Assembly (NCBI RefSeq): GCF_014252355.1
Contig: NZ_CP059217.1
Location: 475,273-539,272, forward strand
Origin: Blattabacterium cuenoti
Lineage (GTDB): Bacteria > Bacteroidota > Bacteroidia > Flavobacteriales > Blattabacteriaceae
Length of the DNA: 64,000 nt
Reading direction: 5' to 3'
The notes beneath the pieces were generated by a model. That model saw nothing but the letters and a program-made list of their open reading frames with translations, had not been told where the DNA came from and did not search any database. The first letter of the stretch is position 1. Each line of letters starts with the position of its first letter. Shown here piece by piece: positions 27,968 through 37,598 of the stretch. Both the position numbers and the translations under genes were made by a program.

Positions 27968-28861
27968 TTAATTTCTTTGATCCATACCCCATAATAATTT
28001 TTCTCTTAAAGTTTTATAATAAATATATTCTTGTTCTTGAATAAGATATATATAAAATGGAGCTTTTTTAATATATAATTCATTTTCTTCTTTTAAAGAA
28101 GTCAATCTAGTATCCATAGATAAAGAATAATATTGAACATGACCACGACTATGTATTTTCAAATGAATTCTTTTATTATCAGAAATAATTAATGGACGAG
28201 AAAATAAATTATGAGGCGAAATTGGAGTAATAACAAAATTTTTATTATCAGGAGCAATAATTGGACCTCCACAACTTAAAGAATATCCAGTAGAACCAGT
28301 TGGTGTAGAAATAATTAATCCATCTGCCCAATAAGATGTTAAAAATTTATTATCTATATAAGTATCTATAGTAATCATAGAAACTGTTTCTTTTCGTAAA
28401 ATGACTATTTCATTTAAAGCAAAATTAAAAAATTGTTTTTTTTTATCTAAAATAGAAGTTTCTAACCATAATAAACTTCGAGGACAAATATGAAATTTGT
28501 AGTTAAATATTTGATCAAGTTTTTTTATTAAAACTTCTTGATTAAAAGTAGCTAAAAATCCTAAATTGCCTGTATTGACTCCAACAATTGGAATTCCAGT
28601 ATCTCTAATCAATGTAATAGCATATAATATTGTTCCATCTCCACCAAAAGTAAACATTAAATTAAAATCTTTTGTTAATTCATTATAATTATAAAATATA
28701 GGAAACTTCAAATTTTTTAATTCATTAAATGATGATAATAAGTCAAAAAATGATTTTTCTATATATATCTCTATTGAATGTTTATATGCATAAGTTAAAA
28801 ATTTAATAAAATATGGAATATTTTTGTCGATAAATTTTTGGCCATATAAAGCTATTTTCAT
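27968..28861 (-). CDS. nadK: NAD kinase
   Basis: Phosphorylates NAD to NADP. The 297-residue protein carries the GGDGTIL motif (MFTFGGDGTILYAI) near residue 77, the NTGNLGFLATF segment, the conserved ALNEIVI region and the C-terminal substrate loop WADGLIISTPTGSTGYSLSCGGPI. All are standard for bacterial NadK. It heads a minus-strand run to uppS and bamA and is divergent from the GHMP kinase gene, with a long palindrome in the 69-base gap between them. Confidence 0.96.
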   Translation of the reverse strand: MKIALYGQKFIDKNIPYFIKFLTYAYKHSIEIYIEKSFFDLLSSFNELKNLKFPIFYNYNELTKDFNLMFTFGGDGTILYAITLIRDTGIPIVGVNTGNLGFLATFNQEVLIKKLDQIFNYKFHICPRSLLWLETSILDKKKQFFNFALNEIVILRKETVSMITIDTYIDNKFLTSYWADGLIISTPTGSTGYSLSCGGPIIAPDNKNFVITPISPHNLFSRPLIISDNKRIHLKIHSRGHVQYYSLSMDTRLTSLKEENELYIKKAPFYIYLIQEQEYIYYKTLREKLLWGMDQRN

Positions 28862-28877
28862 TTTTAAAATGTAATGT

Positions 28878-28900
28878 TAAGTAATTTGCTAAATTACTTA
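28878..28900. other. 23-base palindrome between nadK and the GHMP kinase gene
   Basis: TAAGTAATTT, loop GCT, AAATTACTTA: perfect 10-bp arms around a 3-base loop. It lies in the 69-base gap between two divergently transcribed genes, so it could be a shared operator site, or a hairpin in either leader. It is the longest close-spaced perfect palindrome I noted in a gap of this window. Confidence 0.45.
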
Positions 28901-28930
28901 TAAAAATGTATTACTACTTGGTTATGAAAC

Positions 28931-29860
28931 ATGAAAAACTATTGTTTTACTTCTAAAATACTATTATTTGGAGAATATGTAATTATAGAAAATTATAGTG
29001 GATTATCTATTCCAAATAATTTTTATACAGGATATTTAAAATTTCCATCTAATTATTATAATAACAATACAACATGTAACTATAATAATTATGAATTAAG
29101 AAAATTTGCTCATTTTTTACAACAAACAACAATAAATATTGATTTTAATAAATTATATAATGACCTTAATAAAGGTATAATTTTTTATTCTAATATACCT
29201 AAAGGATATGGAATTGGAAGTTCAGGAGCATTAGTGGCTGCTATATATCATAAATATTATATTCAAAAAAATCAAGTAAAACAACCAATGAATAATATAA
29301 TTAAATTAAAAGAAATATTTAGTAAAATGGAGTCATATTTTCATGGTATAAGTTCTGGGATGGATCCATTAAGTTGTTATTTAAAAAAACCAATTTTAAT
29401 GAAATCCAAAAACAATATTAATATTGTCAATATTCCTAAAAAATTAAATCAAAATCAAGGTAAAGGTGCTATATTTTTATTAAATTCAGGATTCCCAAAA
29501 CAAACTGATTATATGATAAAAATTTTTTTCAAAAAATTACAAAATCAAAAATTTAAAAAAATTTTCATAGAAGAATTTATACAATATAATAATAAATGCA
29601 TCACTCATTTTATACAAGGAAATTTAGAAATTTTATTACATCAAATCAAAATTCTTTCCTTTTGGATATTTAAATATTTAAATCCAATGATCCCAAAAGA
29701 AATATCTAAAATATGGATATATGGATTATTAAATAATATTTATTATTTAAAATTATGTGGATCAGGAGGTGGTGGTTTTACTCTTGGATTTACTTATGAC
29801 TATGATTTATCTAAAAAAAAATTAAATAAATATCAAACAATAGTAATTTTTAGATTTTAA
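28931..29860 (+). CDS. GHMP kinase, probable mevalonate kinase
   Basis: The 309-residue protein has the GHMP-kinase pattern: N-terminal SKILLFGEYVII, the ATP-binding motif 2 NIPKGYGIGSSGALVAAI near residue 92, and motif 3 LCGSGGGGFTLGF near the C-terminus. Mevalonate kinase phosphorylates mevalonate on the way to isopentenyl diphosphate. The assignment to mevalonate kinase rests on the HGISSGMDPLSCYLKKP segment and on the flavobacterial context, where this gene precedes the rluB-like gene and aroQ. Other mevalonate-pathway genes are not in the window, so another GHMP substrate is not excluded. Confidence 0.75.
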   Translation: MKNYCFTSKILLFGEYVIIENYSGLSIPNNFYTGYLKFPSNYYNNNTTCNYNNYELRKFAHFLQQTTINIDFNKLYNDLNKGIIFYSNIPKGYGIGSSGALVAAIYHKYYIQKNQVKQPMNNIIKLKEIFSKMESYFHGISSGMDPLSCYLKKPILMKSKNNINIVNIPKKLNQNQGKGAIFLLNSGFPKQTDYMIKIFFKKLQNQKFKKIFIEEFIQYNNKCITHFIQGNLEILLHQIKILSFWIFKYLNPMIPKEISKIWIYGLLNNIYYLKLCGSGGGGFTLGFTYDYDLSKKKLNKYQTIVIFRF

Positions 29861-29868
29861 TATAAATA

Positions 29869-30609
29869 ATGACACTAAATAATAAAATAAAATATATACG
29901 TTTAAATCGTTTTTTATCTACATCTGGTATTGCTTCTAGAAGAAATGCAGATAAATTAATTAAATCAGGAATTGTTAAAATAAATGGCAAATTAGTTCAA
30001 AAACTTGGAACTTATATTAATATTAATGATATCGTAACTGTTTATGGAAATCGTGTCTCAAGTCAAAAAAAAATATATATACTTATAAATAAACCAAAAG
30101 GTTTTATTACTTCTACACATGATCCATTACATAGAAAAACAATTATGAATTTAATTCCACCACAAATAGAAAATAATAATAAAATTTATCCAATTGGACG
30201 ATTAGATTCTTCCACTACAGGTGTTTTATTATTAACAAATGATGGATATATTACAGAAAAATTAACACATCCAAAATATAATGTAAAAAAAATTTATAAT
30301 GTAGTTTTAAATAAAATTATTAAAAATGAAGATATCAATAAAATCAAAAATGGGAAAATTTATTTAAAAGAAGGAAAAGTAATAATTGATTCTATAATAT
30401 ATGTTAAATATAATCAATTAAGAATCAAAATTCATATAGGATGGAATAGAATTATTAAAAGATTATTTAAAAAATTGCATTATCAAGTTATTAAATTAGA
30501 TAGAATCAATTTTGGAGGATTTACAAAACAAAAATTAAAAATAGGAAAATGGAAAATATTATCAGAAAAAACAGTATACAATATTTTTAAAAACAATTTT
30601 TATCAATAA
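29869..30609 (+). CDS. Pseudouridine synthase, RluB/RsuA family
   Basis: Modifies a uridine in rRNA to pseudouridine. The 246-residue protein has an N-terminal S4 RNA-binding domain (IRLNRFLSTSGIASRRNADKLIKSG), the hinge segment YILINKPKGFITSTHDP, the catalytic aspartate motif PIGRLDSSTTGVLLLTNDG and a C-terminal GWNRIIKRLFKKLHYQVIKL element, a diverged form of the family's G-x-N-R-Q-[IV]-R-R-M-F. RluB-like (23S) is more likely than RsuA (16S), but sequence alone does not decide. It starts 8 bases after the GHMP kinase gene. Confidence 0.88.
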   Translation: MTLNNKIKYIRLNRFLSTSGIASRRNADKLIKSGIVKINGKLVQKLGTYININDIVTVYGNRVSSQKKIYILINKPKGFITSTHDPLHRKTIMNLIPPQIENNNKIYPIGRLDSSTTGVLLLTNDGYITEKLTHPKYNVKKIYNVVLNKIIKNEDINKIKNGKIYLKEGKVIIDSIIYVKYNQLRIKIHIGWNRIIKRLFKKLHYQVIKLDRINFGGFTKQKLKIGKWKILSEKTVYNIFKNNFYQ

Positions 30610-30623
30610 AAGTTAAAATCTAT

Positions 30624-31043
30624 ATGAAAAAAATAAGTATAATTAATGGTCCAAATTTAAATCTTATAGGCCAACGAGAAATTGAAATATATGGAAAAGA
30701 TACTTTTATAAATTATTTTAATAAAATAAAAAAAATATTTTCAAATATTGAACTTTCTTATTATCAAAGTAATTGTGAAGGTAAAATTATAGATTGTTTA
30801 CATAAAATTGGATTTTGTATAGATGGTATACTGCTCAATGCAGGAGCATATACTCATACATCAATAGGAATTGCAGATGCTATAAAATCTATAACTACTC
30901 CAGTTATAGAAATTCATATTTCTAATATTTTTGCTAGAGAATCTTTTAGAACAAAATCTTTTTTATCACCTGTTTGTAAAGGAACTATCTTTGGTTTTGG
31001 ATTAAAAACTTATGAATTAGGTATTTTAAGTTTTTCTATATAA
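30624..31043 (+). CDS. aroQ: 3-dehydroquinate dehydratase, type II
   Basis: Third step of the shikimate pathway to aromatic amino acids. The 139-residue size is typical of the type II dodecameric enzyme. Active-site motifs are IINGPNLNLIGQREIEIYG (with the catalytic Arg/Tyr loop), YQSNCEGKIID, ILLNAGAYTHTSIGIADAI and EIHISNIFARESFR. It follows the pseudouridine synthase by 14 bases. Its last 34 bases overlap the end of engB on the opposite strand. Confidence 0.96.
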   Translation: MKKISIINGPNLNLIGQREIEIYGKDTFINYFNKIKKIFSNIELSYYQSNCEGKIIDCLHKIGFCIDGILLNAGAYTHTSIGIADAIKSITTPVIEIHISNIFARESFRTKSFLSPVCKGTIFGFGLKTYELGILSFSI

Positions 31044-31636
31044 AATTTTTTATTTAAATTTTTTATATGCTGAATAATTTTTTTTCTTCCATCTTTATTT
31101 TTTATAAAAAAAAAAATTTTATTAGAAAATTTATTAATTACATTTTTACATATATTTATATGTTTATCTAAAATTTTATAATTTAATTTATCAATTTTTG
31201 TAAATACAATACAAAAATAGATTTTATACATTATTAATTTATTTATTAAATTTAAATCAGATTTTTGAACAATTAATCTACTATCTATAATTACAAATAA
31301 ACAAACTAAATTTTTTCTATTAAAAATATAATTATTAATTAAATTATTATTTTGTTGTTTATGAAATTTTGATAATCTAGAAAATCCATATCCAGGTAAA
31401 TCTACTATCTTCCATTTATTATCTATAAAAAAAAAATTAATATATTTAGTTTTTCCAGGAAAAGAAGATACTTTAGCAATTTTTATATTACCTAAAATAA
31501 AATTAATAAAACTAGATTTTCCTACATTAGAACGCCCAATACAAGCATATTCTGGATATATTGAATTTATTAATTGATTTAAATCAGTAACGCTATATTC
31601 AAATTTAACAAAAAAATTTTTCATGATGAAAATCAA
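31010..31636 (-). CDS. engB: Ribosome-biogenesis GTPase EngB/YsxC/YihA
   Basis: Small essential GTPase that helps assemble the 50S subunit. The 208-residue protein shows G1 IGRSNVGKSSFINFILG, a conserved Thr in FPGKTKYINFF (G2), G3 IVDLPGYGFSRLS and G4 VFTKIDKL. Its C-terminal codons overlap aroQ convergently by 34 bases, and its start lies inside the upstream alpha/beta-hydrolase gene (32-base overlap). The hydrolase-engB pairing is a common flavobacterial arrangement. Confidence 0.95.
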   Translation of the reverse strand: MIFIMKNFFVKFEYSVTDLNQLINSIYPEYACIGRSNVGKSSFINFILGNIKIAKVSSFPGKTKYINFFFIDNKWKIVDLPGYGFSRLSKFHKQQNNNLINNYIFNRKNLVCLFVIIDSRLIVQKSDLNLINKLIMYKIYFCIVFTKIDKLNYKILDKHINICKNVINKFSNKIFFFIKNKDGRKKIIQHIKNLNKKFYIEKLKIPNS

Positions 31637-32381
31637 ATTTTGATAACCATTTTTCTAATATTTTTACAAATATTTTGGGATGCTCCATCATAGGAACATG
31701 TCCACATTTATCTATCCAATATAATTCAGAATGAGGTAACAATCTATGAAATTCCTTAGCAACTATTGGGGGTGTAACAGGATCTTGTTTTCCCCATATT
31801 AAACAAATAGGTTGTTGAATTATAGATAAATCTTTCGACATATTATCTTTCATTGCACTTTTAGCAATATATAAAATTTTAATTCCTTTTTTTCTATCAT
31901 TAACTACATTAAATACTTCATCTACTAATTCTTTAGTTGCTATTTTAGGGTTATAAAATACTTCTTGTGATTTTTTTTTTATATATTCATAATTTTCTCT
32001 TTTAGGAAAAGCTTCTCCAAAAGATTTTTCAAATAATCCAGAACTTCCAGTTAATACTAAAGAATGAACTAAATCATGCCTCTTTTTTGCTATAATTAAA
32101 GCAATATGTCCACCAAGAGAATTTCCTATTAATGTAGCCTTTTTAATTCCTATTTTTATTAAAAATTGTATAATATATTTTGATAAACTAAAAATATTTG
32201 TAAATAATAAAGGCATTTTATAAATAGGTAATACAGGAATAATAACTTTATATCCTTTTTTTGGAAAAACTTCTAAAAGTGCATTAAAATTGCTTAATCC
32301 ACCCATTAATCCATGAAGTAATATCAATGGATGTCCCGATCCTTTTTTTATGTAAGAAAATTTTTGTTTTTTATTAAACAT
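31605..32381 (-). CDS. Alpha/beta-fold hydrolase
   Basis: The 258-residue protein has the complete alpha/beta-hydrolase catalytic set: oxyanion region ILLHGLMGGLSNF, nucleophile Ser in LIGNSLGGHIALII, acid Asp in LIWGKQDPVTPP and His in IDKCGHVPMMEHP. A lipid, thioester or C-C bond substrate is possible; nothing in the sequence decides. It lies between rnc (one-base gap) and engB (32-base overlap) in the acpP-fabF-rnc-hydrolase-engB run. The retained triad suggests an active enzyme. Confidence 0.85.
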   Translation of the reverse strand: MFNKKQKFSYIKKGSGHPLILLHGLMGGLSNFNALLEVFPKKGYKVIIPVLPIYKMPLLFTNIFSLSKYIIQFLIKIGIKKATLIGNSLGGHIALIIAKKRHDLVHSLVLTGSSGLFEKSFGEAFPKRENYEYIKKKSQEVFYNPKIATKELVDEVFNVVNDRKKGIKILYIAKSAMKDNMSKDLSIIQQPICLIWGKQDPVTPPIVAKEFHRLLPHSELYWIDKCGHVPMMEHPKIFVKILEKWLSKFDFHHEKFFC

Positions 32382-32382
32382 A

Positions 32383-33123
32383 TTATAATGTTTGATTATC
32401 TTCTTTTTTCATAATAATATATGCAGCTTTTGCCGCATTTTCTTCAGATTTTTTTTTTGATAACCCTTTACCTATTGTTTTAATTCCATAATTAATTAAT
32501 GTTAATTTAGATAAATAATAATGCTTATTTTTAATTGATATTTGATTTTTGTCTTCTTTATAAGTTTCAAATTTTATAAAAAATTTATTTTTTTGAGACC
32601 ATTCTAAAATCCATACTTTATAACTAAAAATTTCTTTTTGTATTTTAGATAAATCAACATAATAATGTAATATTTTATCATAGACAAAACGTTTACATCC
32701 TACATATCCAAGTTCTAAATAAATAAATCCTATTAAAGCTTCTAATGTATTTCCTAATATATTATCTGATATATAATAAAATTTATGATTTAATAAAATA
32801 TTTTCAAATAATAATTTTTTTGAAATTTTATTTAAATTTTTTCTACATACTATCTTTGATCTTACTTGTGTTAGATCTCCTTCTTTTTTTTCTGGTAGCT
32901 GTTCACACAAAAAATGTGAAATAATAGAATTTAATACTGCATCTCCAAGAAATTCTAATCTATGAAAATCTAAATAATCATTATCTGAATTAATTGTTGT
33001 ATTATTAATGAAATCATATACAAATACTTTTTTTAATAGTGTTAAATTTTTTGGATAAAATCCTAATATTTTTTTTAATGAATCAATTGAAAACAATAAA
33101 TTTTCTTTTTTTTGAACAATCAT
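32383..33123 (-). CDS. rnc: Ribonuclease III
   Basis: Double-strand-specific endoribonuclease that processes rRNA precursors and some mRNAs. The 246-residue protein has the signature HRLEFLGDAVLNSIISHFL (one substitution in the usual N-E-R-L-E-F-L-G-D), the second acidic site NTLEALIGFIYLELG, and a C-terminal dsRNA-binding domain ending GKGLSKKKSEENAAKAAYIIM. In Bacteroidetes the order acpP-fabF-rnc is typical, as here (7 bases after fabF). Confidence 0.95.
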   Translation of the reverse strand: MIVQKKENLLFSIDSLKKILGFYPKNLTLLKKVFVYDFINNTTINSDNDYLDFHRLEFLGDAVLNSIISHFLCEQLPEKKEGDLTQVRSKIVCRKNLNKISKKLLFENILLNHKFYYISDNILGNTLEALIGFIYLELGYVGCKRFVYDKILHYYVDLSKIQKEIFSYKVWILEWSQKNKFFIKFETYKEDKNQISIKNKHYYLSKLTLINYGIKTIGKGLSKKKSEENAAKAAYIIMKKEDNQTL

Positions 33124-33130
33124 AATTGTA

Positions 33131-34402
33131 TTAGTATTTTACTATTTTATTAAATAAAATACAAACATTATGTCCACCAAAACCAAAAGTATTGCATATA
33201 TTTATATTTACATGTTTTTTTATTTTATTATTTGGTATAAAATTTATTTTTGAATCTATTTTTTTATCAAGTTTAAATAAATTAATAGTTGGAGGAATGT
33301 TATTTTTAGTTAATGGTAAAATAGTAGCTATAGCTTCTATAGCACCAGCTGCTCCTAATAAATGTCCAGTCATAGATTTAGTAGCATTAATATATATTTT
33401 ATAAATGTGTGATCCAAACACTTTTTGAATAGCTTTAATTTCTGCTAAATCTCCTAAAATAGTAGATGTTCCATGAGAATTAATATGATTTACTTCTTTA
33501 TATGTAATTCCTGCATCTTCCAAAGCTAATTTCATAGCTAAAATTATACCTTTTCCTTCTGGATGTGGAGTTGTAATATGATATGCATCTCCTGACATAC
33601 CAATACCTCCTATTTCTGCATAAATATTAGCGTTTCTACTCTTTGCATGTATATATTCTTCTAAGACAAGACATCCAGCCCCCTCTCCTAAAACAAATCC
33701 ATCTCTATCTTTATCAAAAGGACGAGAAGCCGTTTTATAATCTTCATTTCTAGTAGATAAAGCGTGTAAAGCATTAAATCCACCAACTCCACTTGGCGTA
33801 ATTGCTGCTTCTGAACCACCTGAGATTATAATGTCCGCTTTTCCCAAACAGATTAAATGATATGCATCAACAATAGCATTTGATGAAGACGCACAAGCAG
33901 AAACTGTTGCATAATTTGGACCATGAATGCCATATCTCATTGAGATATATCCAGAAGTTGTATCTATTAACATTTTAGGAATAAAATATGGACTAAATCT
34001 AGGATATCCATCCCCTTTAATATAATTAGAAATAGAATTTTCTAAATTAAGTAAACCTCCAATTCCAGATGCCCAAACTACACCAATTCGTTCCTTATTA
34101 ATTTTTTTATTATTCCAATTAATGGTACTATCTTTTATTGCTTCATCCGCAGCAATAAGACCATATTGAATACAAGGATCTAATTTGATACGATCCTTTG
34201 AATTAAAAAAAATACTAGCATCATAATTCTTTAATTCACAAGCAAATTTTGTTTTATATTTTTTAGTATTAAAATAAGTAATGGGTTCACATCCATTTAC
34301 TCCATTTATAAGTGAATTCCAATATTCTTTAATATTTTTGCCTATAGGAGTTATACACCCCATTCCAGTTACTACTACTCTTTTTTTTTTATACTTGATC
34401 AT
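33131..34402 (-). CDS. fabF: 3-oxoacyl-ACP synthase II
   Basis: Condensing enzyme for chain elongation in type II fatty-acid synthesis. The 423-residue protein has the nucleophile Cys in ATVSACASSSNAIVDA, the two histidines in INSHGTSTILGDLAE and KSMTGHLLGAAGAIEAI, and the N-terminal VVVTGMGCITPIGKNIKEYW. All catalytic residues are present. It lies 9 bases downstream of acpP and 7 bases upstream of rnc. Confidence 0.97.
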   Translation of the reverse strand: MIKYKKKRVVVTGMGCITPIGKNIKEYWNSLINGVNGCEPITYFNTKKYKTKFACELKNYDASIFFNSKDRIKLDPCIQYGLIAADEAIKDSTINWNNKKINKERIGVVWASGIGGLLNLENSISNYIKGDGYPRFSPYFIPKMLIDTTSGYISMRYGIHGPNYATVSACASSSNAIVDAYHLICLGKADIIISGGSEAAITPSGVGGFNALHALSTRNEDYKTASRPFDKDRDGFVLGEGAGCLVLEEYIHAKSRNANIYAEIGGIGMSGDAYHITTPHPEGKGIILAMKLALEDAGITYKEVNHINSHGTSTILGDLAEIKAIQKVFGSHIYKIYINATKSMTGHLLGAAGAIEAIATILPLTKNNIPPTINLFKLDKKIDSKINFIPNNKIKKHVNINICNTFGFGGHNVCILFNKIVKY

Positions 34403-34411
34403 ATAAAAAAT

Positions 34412-34675
34412 TCATATTTTTTTATCTTGTTTATCTTTTATAAGTTCCTTAATAGATTCTATAGCTTCTTTAACAGTAGTAATTTTTTCGGCTTTTTGAT
34501 CAGAAATACTAATGTTAAATTCTTTCTCAAATTCCATAATTAATTCAACAATATCCAAAGAATCAGCTCCTAAATCATTAGCAAAACTAGCAGAAGGAAT
34601 TACATCTTTTTCTTCTATTCCTAATTTTTCAGAAATAATAGAACTAATTTTTGATGAAATATCAGACACAGACAT
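34412..34675 (-). CDS. acpP: Acyl carrier protein
   Basis: Carries acyl chains on 4'-phosphopantetheine. The 87-residue acidic protein has the modified Ser39 in NDLGADSLDIVELIMEFEKEF. It is longer than E. coli AcpP by a short lysine-rich tail (DKQDKKI). It heads the fabF-rnc-hydrolase-engB minus-strand run. A TAATTTTG box (34698-34705, minus strand) matching TAnnTTTG lies 23 bases upstream of the start, without a clear -33 partner. Confidence 0.97.
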   Translation of the reverse strand: MSVSDISSKISSIISEKLGIEEKDVIPSASFANDLGADSLDIVELIMEFEKEFNISISDQKAEKITTVKEAIESIKELIKDKQDKKI

Positions 34676-34697
34676 AAATTAGAATTTTGATTTAATA

Positions 34698-34705
34698 CAA
34701 AATTA
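34698..34705 (-). promoter_or_regulatory. Possible -7 box (TAATTTTG) for acpP operon
   Basis: On the minus strand TAATTTTG fits the Bacteroidetes TAnnTTTG -7 element, 22 bases before the acpP start. No TTTG/TTG element is found 19-21 bases further upstream, so the match is partial and could be chance in A/T-rich DNA. Confidence 0.25.
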
Positions 34706-34790
34706 GAAAACTTTTTTAAATAAAATATTAAATATTTAAATTACTCAATATGAATATTTTATTTTAAAACCAACTAAAATATTATCATCA

Positions 34791-35026
34791 TTATAATAAA
34801 ATAATTATATTTTTATTATAAATTTGTAATACACCACCAAATATTTGAAATTGTATTTCTTTATTATCATATAATTGCATTATTTTTATTAATCCTTTTT
34901 TTAATATGGCAATCAGTGGTGCATGATTATTTAATAATTGAAAACTACCATATAATCCAGGTACAATGACTGAATTAACATTATTTTTATATAATAATTG
35001 TTCTTCATTAAGAATTTTAATTTTCA

Positions 35027-35027
<1 letters not shown>
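34791..35027 (-). CDS. atpC: ATP synthase F1 epsilon subunit (short form)
   Basis: Epsilon couples the c-ring rotor to F1. At 78 residues it contains only the N-terminal beta-sandwich domain (IKILNEEQLLYKNNVNSVIVPGLYG, then FQLLNNHAPLIAILKKGLIKI), without the C-terminal two-helix domain that inhibits ATP hydrolysis in E. coli. Short epsilon subunits are usual in Bacteroidetes. Its start overlaps the atpD stop region by one base. The other F0F1 genes are not in this window, also typical for this phylum. Confidence 0.9.
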
Positions 35028-36616
<1,589 letters not shown>

Positions 36617-36661
36617 TTAACAGATTATTAAATTATTTAAAGTTACAAAAATTAAAAAATT

Positions 36662-37597
36662 TTGAAAATTTACTCATGTATAGAGGATTTTTACTCATTT
36701 TCTCCATGTGTATTTTCACTTGGATTTTTTGATGGTGTTCATTTAGGGCATAAAAAATTAATTAATTATTTATTAAAAAAAACAAAACAACAAAAATATA
36801 CTTCTGTTTTATTAACTTTTAATCCTCATCCTAAAGAAATATTAAATCCAAAACAAAAAGTATTTTATTTAAATACTTTATCTGAAAAAATATCTTATTT
36901 AAAAAAAACTGGAATTGAACATCTTATTATTCATCCTTTTACAAAAACATTTGCACAAACTAATATGCAAGATTTTTTCAAAAAAAAATTACTTTCTTCA
37001 ATAAGAATTTCAATTTTTATCATAGGATATGATTTTCATTTAGGAAAAAATAGAATAAATGCTTATAATAATTTAAAATATTGTTCAAAATTATATGGAT
37101 TTCAATTAAAACAAATCAATCCATATAAAATAAAAAATAAAATAATATGTTCTACAAATATTAGACAATCTATTTTAAAAGGAGATATAATGTGGTCAAA
37201 TACAGCTTTAGGTTATTCATATTCTTTATCTGGGTATGTTATTAAAGGAAATGGAATAGGTAGAAAAATATTAACTTATCCTACTGCTAATATTCAAATA
37301 AATAATAAAAAAATACTTCCTAAAAAAGGAGTTTATGCAGTTAATGTTCTAATTTTAGAAAAAATATATCAAGGAATTATGAATATTGGAACTTCACCTA
37401 CTATAAATATAAATAATAAACAAATTAAAATTGAAGTTCATATTTTTAATTTTTGCACAATTTTATATGGTAAAAAAATAAATATTTTTATTATACAAAT
37501 GATTAGAGAAGAAAAAAAATTTAATTCAATTCAAGAATTACAAACACAAATTAAATTTGATCAAATAAAAGCAAAATTTTTTTTAAAAAAAAAATAA
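36662..37597 (+). CDS. ribF: Bifunctional riboflavin kinase / FAD synthetase
   Basis: Converts riboflavin to FMN and FAD. The 311-residue protein has the N-terminal nucleotidyltransferase motif SLGFFDGVHLGHKKLI, the ILLTFNPHPKEIL-like VLLTFNPHPKEIL and GYDFHLGKN segment, and the C-terminal kinase motif GNGIGRKILTYPTANIQI with MNIGTSPTI. The start is TTG at 36662: a stop lies three codons upstream in frame and the nearby ATG at about 36676 is out of frame. The N-terminus KIYSCIEDF aligns with the usual family start, supporting TTG. It is divergent from atpD and one base from the next gene. Confidence 0.93.
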   Translation: MKIYSCIEDFYSFSPCVFSLGFFDGVHLGHKKLINYLLKKTKQQKYTSVLLTFNPHPKEILNPKQKVFYLNTLSEKISYLKKTGIEHLIIHPFTKTFAQTNMQDFFKKKLLSSIRISIFIIGYDFHLGKNRINAYNNLKYCSKLYGFQLKQINPYKIKNKIICSTNIRQSILKGDIMWSNTALGYSYSLSGYVIKGNGIGRKILTYPTANIQINNKKILPKKGVYAVNVLILEKIYQGIMNIGTSPTININNKQIKIEVHIFNFCTILYGKKINIFIIQMIREEKKFNSIQELQTQIKFDQIKAKFFLKKK

Positions 37598-37598
37598 T

